Shown one piece after another: positions 53,373-61,045 of a stretch of 64,000 nt of DNA; position 1 is the first letter of the stretch; each line of letters opens with the position of its first letter. A program made the position numbers and the translations under genes. Under the pieces are notes generated by a model. It made no database searches and was not told the DNA's origin. It saw only the letters and a program-made list of their open reading frames with translations. Location of the stretch: positions 1 through 64,000 of the forward strand of contig NZ_JAHNZO010000037.1 in assembly GCF_018998565.1 (NCBI RefSeq), in the 5' to 3' direction. The stretch comes from Paenibacillus oleatilyticus (GTDB lineage Bacteria > Bacillota > Bacilli > Paenibacillales > NBRC-103111).

Positions 53373-54483
53373 AAAGGGCAATTATGCAAGGCTGAAGCAA
53401 AAAGCTTTTTTACAGATGCTGCTGATTATTGTCGCTGCTCCTGTTAGCGTCCTTTTGTTGCGGGTTATTTTGCGTGGACAGATTGGAGATCGCATCGTTC
53501 AATTTCTGATTCATGCTTTTTATCTGGACAATTCCGATGCACAGGCAATCTATCAGAACGTATTTCGCAATAACTTAGAAATGATTCTGCTTCTTTTGAC
53601 CCTGGCTTTTCTGGTCATTCTTTCTCTGTTCTCTATCTCCTGGTTCACAAAATATTTTGATGAAATCAGCTCCGGCATGGATCGGCTTGTGGAAGATTCA
53701 GAGGATCGAATATCCCTCTCCCCGGAGATGGATTTCATGGAAAATCGTCTGAATACCATAAAGGACAAGTTGAAAAGACAGAAAAAGGCTGCTCAGGAAG
53801 CGGAGCAACGCAAAAATGATTTGGTCGTTTATTTGGCCCACGACATCAGGACTCCGCTTACCTCTGTAATTGGTTACTTGAGTTTATTGGACGAGGCTCC
53901 CGATATGCCCATGGAGAAGAGAGAAAAATATACTCACATTACACTCGACAAAGCCTATCGCTTGGAGAAACAAATCAACGAATTTTTTGAAATCACCCGG
54001 TACAACTTGCAGCAAATCAAGCTGGAAAAGGAAACGATAGACCTTTACTACATGCTTGTGCAAATGACAGACGAGTTTTATCCGATCCTATCCGAAAAAG
54101 GAAATACCATAGTGCTTCATGCAGACGAAAATTTGACCGTGTACGGCGACCCGGTGAAACTGGCACGGGTATTCAATAATATTCTGAAAAACGCGGCCGC
54201 CTACAGCTACCCAAACACGGAAATCGTTATTTCCGCACAGGAAATAGAGGGTTATATCAAGATCGTTTTTCAAAATCAAGGCAATACAATTCCACCGGAC
54301 AAGCTGGACGCTATTTTCGAGAAATTTTATCGCTTGGATGAAGCGCGCACTTCCGACACTGGCGGTTCCGGGTTAGGGTTGTCCATCGCAAAAGAAATCG
54401 TCACCCTGCATGGTGGAACCATTGTGGCCCGAAGCAAAGATAACACAGTTACCTTTACGGTATCTTTACCTGTTACACATTAG
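53359..54483 (+). CDS. vanS: VanS-type sensor histidine kinase
   Basis: A 374-residue membrane kinase that senses glycopeptides or their effect on the wall. Two helices (about 20-38 and 73-95) surround a short external loop of about 35 residues. The H box has His161 in YLAHDIRTPLTSVIGYLSLL, and the N box is VFNNILKNAAAYS. The ATPase end reads DTGGSGLGLSIAKEIV. Much of the kinase core closely resembles VanS of the vanA type. It begins with TTG at 53359 inside vanR. Confidence 0.94.
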   Translation: MKSNKKGNYARLKQKAFLQMLLIIVAAPVSVLLLRVILRGQIGDRIVQFLIHAFYLDNSDAQAIYQNVFRNNLEMILLLLTLAFLVILSLFSISWFTKYFDEISSGMDRLVEDSEDRISLSPEMDFMENRLNTIKDKLKRQKKAAQEAEQRKNDLVVYLAHDIRTPLTSVIGYLSLLDEAPDMPMEKREKYTHITLDKAYRLEKQINEFFEITRYNLQQIKLEKETIDLYYMLVQMTDEFYPILSEKGNTIVLHADENLTVYGDPVKLARVFNNILKNAAAYSYPNTEIVISAQEIEGYIKIVFQNQGNTIPPDKLDAIFEKFYRLDEARTSDTGGSGLGLSIAKEIVTLHGGTIVARSKDNTVTFTVSLPVTH

Positions 54484-54501
54484 GAAAACATCAATCTGAC
54501 G

Positions 54502-54540
54502 TTAGGATTTTCTTAGGAATTAAACAACTCCATATTAATA
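54502..54540 (+). promoter_or_regulatory. Candidate vanH promoter with VanR-binding repeats
   Basis: TTAGGATTTTC (54502-54512) and TTAGGAATTAA (54513-54523) are direct repeats at an 11-bp period, similar to the repeats upstream of vanR and placed as expected for the inducible vanH promoter. TTAATATA near 54534 is a possible -10. Confidence 0.55.
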
Positions 54541-54544
54541 TACG

Positions 54545-54597
54545 GCCTTTCCGCTTTGGATAACATGGTTTTATCAAAGCAGAGAGGCTTTTATTTT
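54545..54597 (+). terminator. Terminator-like hairpin in the vanS-vanH gap
   Basis: An 18-bp imperfect stem (GCCTTTCCGCTTTG-ATAA with TTATCAAAGCAGAGAGGC) is followed by TTTTATTTT. It could end the vanRS transcript, or, since the likely vanH promoter lies upstream, attenuate vanHAX. Confidence 0.75.
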
Positions 54598-54642
54598 GCA
54601 GAAAGGTATATAAAAAAGGTCATAAAAAGGATGGTTGACACA

Positions 54643-55605
54643 ATGGAGAAAACAGGCATCACGATTTACGGATGTGAAAAGGACGAAGCGGATATTTTCA
54701 GGAGGTATTCACCACGTTATGGTATTGAACCGACGATCATTCAGTCAGCGGTATCAGCAGAAAACGCCGCGTTGGCATCAGGCAATTGCTGTATAAGCGT
54801 TAATCATAAAACGGAAATAGGGCTTTCCACTCTTCGCGCCCTCAAAGAAAACGGCGTAGCTTACATATCCACAAGAAGCATAGGCTGCAACCACATTGAC
54901 ATTGAAGCGGCTGAAAAGCTTGGCATTACTATTGGTAATGTAGCTTATTCGCCGGCTAGCGTAGCAGATTATACTTTGATGTTGATCCTCATGTCTATAC
55001 GAAATGCAAAGTCGGTTTTATGCAGGGCAGACGTCCATGATTACAAGCTTTGTGCTGTACCGGGACGGGAACTGCGCGACATGACGGTGGGGGTATTGGG
55101 GACAGGCCGCATTGGTCAGGCGGTTATTGATCGGCTAAACGGCTTCGGATGCCGCATACTGGCTTACAACTTGGATCCACAAGCTAAGGCCGAATATGTT
55201 ACTCTGGGCGAACTGCTGCGGCAAAGTGATATCCTGACGCTTCATATGCCGCTCAATGCTGATACTTACCATATACTTGACCGGAAGCGAATCCAAAGCA
55301 TGAAACACGGGGCCTTCGTTATTAACACCGCACGCGGTTCTCTTATTGACACAGAGGCGCTGATCCGGGCTCTGGAAAATGGGAGACTGGGGGGCGCCGC
55401 ATTGGACGTCGTTGAAGGCGAAGAAGGGTTATTTTATCACGACTGTACAAACAAGCCGATCCATAATCAACTTCTGCTGCGATTGCAAAAATTGCCGAAT
55501 GCGATTATTACGCCGCATACCGCCTTTTACACAGAACACGCGCTGCAAGATATCGTGGAGAACACGATTCAGAATTGCTTAGAATTCGAAAGGGGAAAAA
55601 GATAA
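54643..55605 (+). CDS. vanH: VanH-type D-lactate dehydrogenase
   Basis: A 320-residue D-2-hydroxyacid dehydrogenase that reduces pyruvate to D-lactate for the ligase encoded next. NAD-binding GVLGTGRIGQAV is at about 150-161. The catalytic Arg is in NTARGSLID and the general acid/base His in ITPHTAFYTE. STRSIGCNHID and AYSPASVADYT are VanH hallmarks. The ATG at 54643 gives the usual VanH start (MEKTGITIYG), while in-frame starts at 54631 and 54556 are longer. The vanA-type ligase gene starts at the base after its stop. Confidence 0.94.
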   Translation: MEKTGITIYGCEKDEADIFRRYSPRYGIEPTIIQSAVSAENAALASGNCCISVNHKTEIGLSTLRALKENGVAYISTRSIGCNHIDIEAAEKLGITIGNVAYSPASVADYTLMLILMSIRNAKSVLCRADVHDYKLCAVPGRELRDMTVGVLGTGRIGQAVIDRLNGFGCRILAYNLDPQAKAEYVTLGELLRQSDILTLHMPLNADTYHILDRKRIQSMKHGAFVINTARGSLIDTEALIRALENGRLGGAALDVVEGEEGLFYHDCTNKPIHNQLLLRLQKLPNAIITPHTAFYTEHALQDIVENTIQNCLEFERGKR

Positions 55606-56637
55606 ATGAACAAGCTCAAAATTGCCGTTTTATTCGGAGGCTGCTCAGAAGAACATGCTGTCTCAATAAAATCCGCACAGGAGATCGCCAGAAACCTTGA
55701 CCCGGAGAAATTTGATCCGCTTTACATTGGAATAACCAAAGCCGGTGGATGGAAGCTCTGCGATTATCCTGATACGAATTGGGAAAGCGGAAATGGCATT
55801 CCTGCCATTTTGTCGCCGGACAGAAATGTCCACGGGTTGATTGTGTTGGAGCAAGGAGAATATAAGATTATCCGCCTGGATATGGTGTTTCCTGTTTTGC
55901 ATGGAAAAATGGGGGAGGATGGCGCAATGCAGGGACTGTTGGAGCTTTCGGGCATTCCCTATGTAGGCTGCGATATCCAGAGCTCGGCGCTGTGCATGGA
56001 CAAGTCTTTGACTTATGTGATCGTAAGAAACGCAGGAATCGCTACGCCTGATTTTTTGACATTCAATAAAGGTGACATGCCAGACGCGGAGCAATTGGTT
56101 TATCCCGTCTTTGTTAAACCAGCCCGTTCCGGATCGTCTTTTGGTATCAGTAAGGTATGCAGTATGGACGAATTGCCAGAAGCCATCGCAAGCGCAAGGC
56201 AATATGATCCAAAAATTCTGATTGAGCAAATGATTTCCGGCAGCGAGGTAGGCTGCGCAGTGCTCGGAACCGGTAACGACTTGTTTGTTGGTGAAGTGGA
56301 TCAAATCCAGTTATCGCATGGCTTCTTCCAAATCCATCAGGAAAAAAATCCGGAGACCGGTTCTGAAAACTCTACAATCAAGGTTCCAGCCGATATTTCA
56401 GATCAGGATAAGAAACGGGTACAAGAAACAGCGAAGCTGGTTTATCGGGCTTTAGGCTGCAGTGGGCTTGCTCGTGTGGATATGTTTCTACAGGAAGACG
56501 GGCAAGTCGTGCTCAATGAAGTCAACACTATGCCTGGTTGTACCTCGTACAGCCGCTATCCAAGAATGATGGCCGCCGCCGGCTTAACGCTTGCCGATGT
56601 GATTGAACGCGTGGTTGCATTAGCGATGGAGGGATAA
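55606..56637 (+). CDS. vanA-like: D-alanine--D-lactate ligase, VanA type
   Basis: A 343-residue ATP-grasp ligase that makes D-Ala-D-Lac, which vancomycin binds poorly. Length equals VanA. The omega-loop His244 in FFQIHQE, the residue that favours lactate over alanine at neutral pH, is at the same number. Other family segments are LFGGCSEEH, GIPYVGCDIQSSALCMDKS, VFVKPARSGSSFG and GLARVDMFLQ. One change in a conserved segment is EEHAVS where VanA and VanF have EEHDVS. Placement within vanR-S-H-A-X fits. By eye it lies between VanA, VanF and VanM-like ligases, so the exact type is not assigned. Confidence 0.95.
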   Translation: MNKLKIAVLFGGCSEEHAVSIKSAQEIARNLDPEKFDPLYIGITKAGGWKLCDYPDTNWESGNGIPAILSPDRNVHGLIVLEQGEYKIIRLDMVFPVLHGKMGEDGAMQGLLELSGIPYVGCDIQSSALCMDKSLTYVIVRNAGIATPDFLTFNKGDMPDAEQLVYPVFVKPARSGSSFGISKVCSMDELPEAIASARQYDPKILIEQMISGSEVGCAVLGTGNDLFVGEVDQIQLSHGFFQIHQEKNPETGSENSTIKVPADISDQDKKRVQETAKLVYRALGCSGLARVDMFLQEDGQVVLNEVNTMPGCTSYSRYPRMMAAAGLTLADVIERVVALAMEG

Positions 56638-56641
56638 GAAT

Positions 56642-57265
56642 ATGGAAAAAGGATTTGTGTTTCTTGATGAAGTTCTCCCCGGAATTCGTTGGGATGCTAA
56701 GTATGCCACATGGGACAACTTCACCGGAAAACCGGTCGATGGTTATGAAGTCAATCGTATTGTTGGCACCAATGAATTGGCCGCCACGCTGCGTGCGGCC
56801 CAGGAGCAGGCAGCTGTCCTTGGATATGGCTTGCTTCTCTGGGACGGTTATCGTCCGCAACGCGCTGTGAATCGCTTTCTACAATGGTCTGAAGAGCCTG
56901 AAGATGGGCGTACAAAATCAAAGCATTATCCTAAGATCAACCGTTCCGAAATGATTCAGAAGGGTTACGTAGCGACTCAATCGAGTCATAGCCGTGGTAG
57001 TGCAATTGATCTGACTCTTTATCGAGCAGATACCGGCGAGCTTGTTCCGATGGGCGGTGATTTTGATCTGATGGATGTCATCTCCCATCACGGAGCTAAG
57101 GGAATCACTAAAGATGAATCTAAAAACCGCCGGTTATTGCGTTCTATCATGGAGTCCAGCGGTTTTAACTCATATGATTGTGAATGGTGGCATTATACAT
57201 TGAAAAACGAGCCATATCCCAATACCTATTTTGATTTTCCTATATCAATGGTAAAACACCTATGA
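56642..57265 (+). CDS. vanX: VanX-type D-Ala-D-Ala dipeptidase
   Basis: A 207-residue zinc dipeptidase that removes D-Ala-D-Ala so that only D-Ala-D-Lac enters the wall. Zinc ligands His116 and Asp123 (SSHSRGSAIDLTLYR) and His184 with catalytic Glu181 (DCEWWHYTL) are at the VanX numbering, and Arg71 is in DGYRPQRAV. Starts four bases after the ligase stop, with AGGGATAAGA upstream. The C-terminus is a few residues longer than VanX of Tn1546 and its TGA overlaps the ATG of the GntR-family gene. Neither vanY nor vanZ follows. Confidence 0.95.
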   Translation: MEKGFVFLDEVLPGIRWDAKYATWDNFTGKPVDGYEVNRIVGTNELAATLRAAQEQAAVLGYGLLLWDGYRPQRAVNRFLQWSEEPEDGRTKSKHYPKINRSEMIQKGYVATQSSHSRGSAIDLTLYRADTGELVPMGGDFDLMDVISHHGAKGITKDESKNRRLLRSIMESSGFNSYDCEWWHYTLKNEPYPNTYFDFPISMVKHL

Positions 57266-57966
57266 ATTTACAGAAGAAGAATTACGAAATCATTACGGAC
57301 GAGCTCCGGCGCATTATCGAAGCGGGGCTGATCAAGCCGGGGGAGAAGCTCGACACAATCGACCAGTTGGCGGCACAGTACCGTGTGGGACGCTCGACGG
57401 TGCGCGAGGCGCTCAGCCATCTGAAGGCGCTCGGTCTGGTCGAATCCCGGCAGGGCGGAGGCACGTACGTCAAGAAGCCCGGGCTTGAGCCGTTGGCCGT
57501 GCTGGAATCGCTGCAGAATTCGAACGCCGAGCTGTCGCAGGTGCTCCAGACGCGTAAGATCCTCGAGGTCGGAGCGGCCGAGCTGGCAGCCAAGCACCGG
57601 ACCGCCGAAGACGTCGAAGAGCTGGGCAAAATCATCGGGCAAATGCGCGACGCCGTCGGCAACGAAGAAATCAGCCGGATTTACGATACGAACTTTCATC
57701 TCACCATCGCCAAAGCGTCTGGCAACGCGATTCTGAAAACGATGATGATGCACATTTCCGCGGCGATGTTCCGCACCATCAAGGACAGCCGCAAGCTACG
57801 GCTCTACAGCGGGAAGGATACGGCCGTCAAGCTGTTTGGGGAGCACATGAAGCTGTTCGAAGCGATCCGCGACAGAGATTCGAAGCTGGCCGCAGTGACG
57901 ATGGCGAAGCATCTCGCCCAGGTCGAGAACGCTTTATATCCCGTTATTCGAGGTGACATGGAATGA
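57262..57966 (+). CDS. FadR/GntR-family transcriptional regulator (FCD domain)
   Basis: A 234-residue regulator. The N-terminal winged helix (about 5-75) includes AAQYRVGRSTVREALSHLKA and the wing ESRQGGGTYVKKP. The FCD ligand-binding domain (about 90-220) has DTNFHLTIAKASGN and AVTMAKHLAQVE with conserved Asp and His positions for a metal-bound acid. Its start overlaps the vanX stop and its stop overlaps the murG-like start. It is more GC-rich than vanX and murG around it, so its origin may differ. The ligand and targets are unknown. Confidence 0.9.
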   Translation: MNLQKKNYEIITDELRRIIEAGLIKPGEKLDTIDQLAAQYRVGRSTVREALSHLKALGLVESRQGGGTYVKKPGLEPLAVLESLQNSNAELSQVLQTRKILEVGAAELAAKHRTAEDVEELGKIIGQMRDAVGNEEISRIYDTNFHLTIAKASGNAILKTMMMHISAAMFRTIKDSRKLRLYSGKDTAVKLFGEHMKLFEAIRDRDSKLAAVTMAKHLAQVENALYPVIRGDME

Positions 57967-59024
57967 AAACCATCGTCTTTACCGGAGGAGGTTCAGCGGG
58001 ACACGTCACGCCGAACATCGCGCTGATGAACAAGCTTCAGCAATTAGGCTGGGAAGTCTGCTACATCGGTTCAGCCACTGGTATCGAGAAAGACATTATC
58101 GAGCGCGAAGGCGTTCCTTTTTATTCGATTTCCTCCGGGAAATTGCGCAGATATTTCGATCTCAAAAATTTCATAGATCCTTTCAGAGTCGTTAAGGGCG
58201 TTTACGAGTCTTATAGATTATTACGTCGTTTGAAGCCCGCCATCGTTTTTTCGAAAGGAGGGTTCGTTTCCGCCCCGGTCGTTCTTGGAAGCCGGATGAA
58301 CAAGATCCCGGTCATTATCCATGAGTCAGATATGACGCCGGGACTTGCCAACAAAATGTCGATTCCTTTTGCAACGAAGGTTTGTGTCACGTTTCCGGAA
58401 TCTATGCAGCATGTGCTGTATCAAAAAGCGATTTTAACGGGACTTCCGATTCGTGAGGGAATTTTAAACGGGAAAGCTTCAAAAGGCTATCACCTCTGTG
58501 ATTTTCATTCCCAGAAGCCTGTTATTCTGATCATGGGCGGCAGTCTTGGCTCTCAAGTTATTAACCAGGCCGTCAGGGATAATCTGGACAGGTTGCTTGC
58601 GCAATTCCAAATTGTACATATTTGCGGCAATGGAAATGTCTCCCGAGAGCTCTCCGGCAAGAGCGGGTACAAACAATTCGAATATATTTCTGACGAGCTT
58701 CCGGATGTCATGGCGATGTCGGAATTGGTGATTTCCCGGGCGGGTGCCACTTCGATTTATGAATTTCTCTTATTGGAAAAGCCGATGCTTCTCATTCCAC
58801 TCTCACTGCAGGTGAGCAGAGGCGATCAAATTTTAAATGCCAAATCGTTCCAAAAGGCCGGCTACGCCGATGTGCTTCCGGAAGAAGAGCTAACCTCCGA
58901 ATCCCTCGCTGAACGTGTTGAAACGCTCTATGCGAAGCGTGAAGCCTACAAAGAAGCTATGTCATCCCGCAACGAAACGAATGCGGTAGAAACGATTGTC
59001 AAGCTGATTGAAACGTATAGCTGA
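57963..59024 (+). CDS. murG2: MurG-like UDP-GlcNAc:lipid I GlcNAc-transferase
   Basis: A 353-residue GT-B glycosyltransferase, full length for MurG. G-loop 1 is FTGGGSAGHVTPNIAL and G-loop 2 is IMGGSLGSQVINQAV. The donor-binding motif is SRAGATSIYEFLLLEKPMLLIPL. MurG adds GlcNAc to lipid I to make lipid II at the inner membrane face. The main murG is expected in the division/cell wall cluster, so this is a second copy, translationally coupled to a GntR gene and vanX. It might prefer lipid I ending in D-Ala-D-Lac, which is an inference from position. Confidence 0.9.
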   Translation: MKTIVFTGGGSAGHVTPNIALMNKLQQLGWEVCYIGSATGIEKDIIEREGVPFYSISSGKLRRYFDLKNFIDPFRVVKGVYESYRLLRRLKPAIVFSKGGFVSAPVVLGSRMNKIPVIIHESDMTPGLANKMSIPFATKVCVTFPESMQHVLYQKAILTGLPIREGILNGKASKGYHLCDFHSQKPVILIMGGSLGSQVINQAVRDNLDRLLAQFQIVHICGNGNVSRELSGKSGYKQFEYISDELPDVMAMSELVISRAGATSIYEFLLLEKPMLLIPLSLQVSRGDQILNAKSFQKAGYADVLPEEELTSESLAERVETLYAKREAYKEAMSSRNETNAVETIVKLIETYS

Positions 59025-59029
59025 ACGGC

Positions 59030-59097
59030 ACGAGCTCGCGGCGGACATTCAAGGTGTGGGTGATGGTGAACTCCGGTGCGGATGTGGACATGTTCAT
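59030..59097 (-). pseudogene. 5' stub of an AHSA1/SRPBCC gene
   Basis: On the minus strand AAAGGAGGAACA precedes ATG at 59097. The codons read SAPEFTITHTLNVRRELV, the standard AHSA1-family N-terminus. Homology ends abruptly near 59032, six bases past the murG stop. The remainder of the gene is gone, so this marks a recombination junction. Confidence 0.75.
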
Positions 59098-59194
59098 TGT
59101 TCCTCCTTTTTGATGCAGCGCGCCACCTCGTATCTGGTGTATAATGCAAGAAGTGAAACTTCCGCATCGACGGTGGCACGACGAAGGAGATTTT

Positions 59195-60496
59195 ATGACA
59201 TTTGAACAATTGAAACTGATTCCCCCCATTCTTAAAGCGTTGGCCAAGGAAAATTATACACAGCCCACTCCCATACAGGAGCAGGCAATTCCGCCGGTGC
59301 TGGCGGGCCGTGATTTGTTCGGCTGCGCTCAGACGGGGACCGGCAAGACAGCGGCGTTCTTACTGCCAATTATCCAACTGCTGAGCGCGCAGCAGGGACG
59401 ACCGAGCGGCAAGCGCGTCATTCGTTCGCTGATCCTGACGCCTACGCGAGAGCTGGCCATTCAGATATCCGACAACTTTAAATCTTACGGACGCTTTTTG
59501 AATCTGCGAAGTGCCGTGATTGTAGGCGGCGTCTCGCAAAAAGCACAGGAGCAGGCGCTGGAGCAAGGCATGGATATACTGATAGCGACGCCCGGTCGAC
59601 TAATCGATCTGATGAACCAAGGGTTCGCCGATCTGCGTCACGTGCAGATTCTCGTGCTGGACGAAGCAGACCGCATGCTAGATATGGGCTTCATTCACGA
59701 CATGAGAAGGATCATCGCCAAGCTGCCTGCCAAACGACAGACGCTGTTCTTTTCGGCGACGATGCCGCCCGAGATCACTTCTCTGGTAGACTCACTGCTG
59801 ACGAATCCAATGAAAATCGAAATTACGCCCGTTTCCTCGACGGCGGAGCGGATCAAGCAGACACTCTACTTTGTGGACAAGCCGAATAAGCTGCCGCTGT
59901 TGATCGACCTGCTACAAGACAAGTCGATCGAAAGCGCGCTTGTGTTCACCCGTACGAAGCATGGCGCGGATCGGCTGGTGAGGGGCTTGACGAAGGCGAC
60001 GATAACCGCGCAGGCGATTCACGGCGACAAGTCGCAGAACGCCCGCCAAGCTGCGCTGAATAACTTCAAGCAAGGTGTGACTCGCATGCTGGTGGCGACA
60101 GACATTGCGGCCCGAGGCATCGACATCGAGGAGCTGTCGCACGTCATTAACTACAATTTGCCGAATATCCCGGAGACGTATGTACATCGCATCGGCCGCA
60201 CCGGACGAGCGGGATTAAGCGGAATAGCGATTTCGTTTTGCGAGTACGAGGAGATTCCTTATCTGAAAGATATCGAGAAGCTGATCAAGCAGAAGATTCC
60301 GGTGATCGGGGATCATCCGTATCCGATGACAATTAATGAGTCGACTCCGACGGCAGTTAGGGAGACCAGAACCGGCGTCACATCTTCCGAGGATTGTGTC
60401 ACCCGCGGCCATCGCGAAGGCACTAATCGAAACGACTCTGCCGCCAGAAAAGGAACCTTCGAAGGTTCCGGCCGCCGCTGGAAACGGCGGTCCTAA
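59195..60496 (+). CDS. DEAD-box RNA helicase (RhlE-like)
   Basis: A 433-residue ATP-dependent RNA helicase. Q motif PTPIQEQAIPP, Walker A AQTGTGKT (45-52), PTRELAIQ, VLDEADRMLDMGF (the DEAD box), SAT, and the second-domain motifs DIAARGIDIE and HRIGRTGRAG are all present. The short basic, Arg-rich tail after residue 385 could bind RNA. The ATG at 59195 after AAGGAG is preferred over the in-frame start at 59144. It probably helps ribosome assembly or cold adaptation. TATAAT at 59140 is the likely -10. Confidence 0.93.
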   Translation: MTFEQLKLIPPILKALAKENYTQPTPIQEQAIPPVLAGRDLFGCAQTGTGKTAAFLLPIIQLLSAQQGRPSGKRVIRSLILTPTRELAIQISDNFKSYGRFLNLRSAVIVGGVSQKAQEQALEQGMDILIATPGRLIDLMNQGFADLRHVQILVLDEADRMLDMGFIHDMRRIIAKLPAKRQTLFFSATMPPEITSLVDSLLTNPMKIEITPVSSTAERIKQTLYFVDKPNKLPLLIDLLQDKSIESALVFTRTKHGADRLVRGLTKATITAQAIHGDKSQNARQAALNNFKQGVTRMLVATDIAARGIDIEELSHVINYNLPNIPETYVHRIGRTGRAGLSGIAISFCEYEEIPYLKDIEKLIKQKIPVIGDHPYPMTINESTPTAVRETRTGVTSSEDCVTRGHREGTNRNDSAARKGTFEGSGRRWKRRS

Positions 60497-60523
60497 ATAA
60501 TAATAAAAAGGGAGTGAATGTAC

Positions 60524-60880
60524 ATGATACAAATAACGATTCCAACACCGGATGTCACCATATACAAACAGAAAGACCCTGAGCTAAGCAATATTTATGG
60601 GTTTACGGATTTTCACCTGATTTCAAGAGATAAAGCGGGGATTTTTATGTTTTACAATGATCGGGATGAACTTCTATTCGTTGGCAAAGCACGAAAATTA
60701 AGACCCCGAATCAAAAAACATTTTGAAGATACAGTATCCATCATGAAAAATTACAGGGGCGAAGTTGCCAAAATCGAGGTTTGTATTGTCGAGGACCCTG
60801 TTCATAGAGAAATTTATGAAACATTTATTATTAACGAACACAAGGCCAGATACAATGTAGATAAAGTGTTTTACAAATAA
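60524..60880 (+). CDS. GIY-YIG domain protein
   Basis: A 118-residue protein with a GIY-YIG-type nuclease fold. The AGIFMFYNDRDELLFVGKAR stretch corresponds to the paired GIY and YIG strands (here GIF and FVG), followed by the conserved Arg of KLRPRIKKHF. The late EIYETFIINEHKARYNV matches the catalytic Glu and Asn helix. The ATG at 60524 lies 9 bases after AAAGGGAG; an ATG at 60518 is too close. It could be a UvrC-N-like or small nuclease-like protein. The biological role is unknown. Confidence 0.8.
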   Translation: MIQITIPTPDVTIYKQKDPELSNIYGFTDFHLISRDKAGIFMFYNDRDELLFVGKARKLRPRIKKHFEDTVSIMKNYRGEVAKIEVCIVEDPVHREIYETFIINEHKARYNVDKVFYK

Positions 60881-61045
60881 GGATAAACGATAAGTAGAAC
60901 AAATCTGGGCCTCTCCTAACCGGGCTCTTTGTGAGCCCGAGAGTTGTTTATGGCTTGGAGTGCATTAAAGGTTATTATAGACGTAGGTTAGACAAAATAA
61001 ATATACAGGAATCGAATAGCTTCCAGAGGACAGGAAATCGGTTAA

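Noticed and set aside
55663..56304. 213-codon minus-strand frame inside the ligase gene
   Set aside because: Antisense of a well-conserved ligase. No start signal and no family resemblance.
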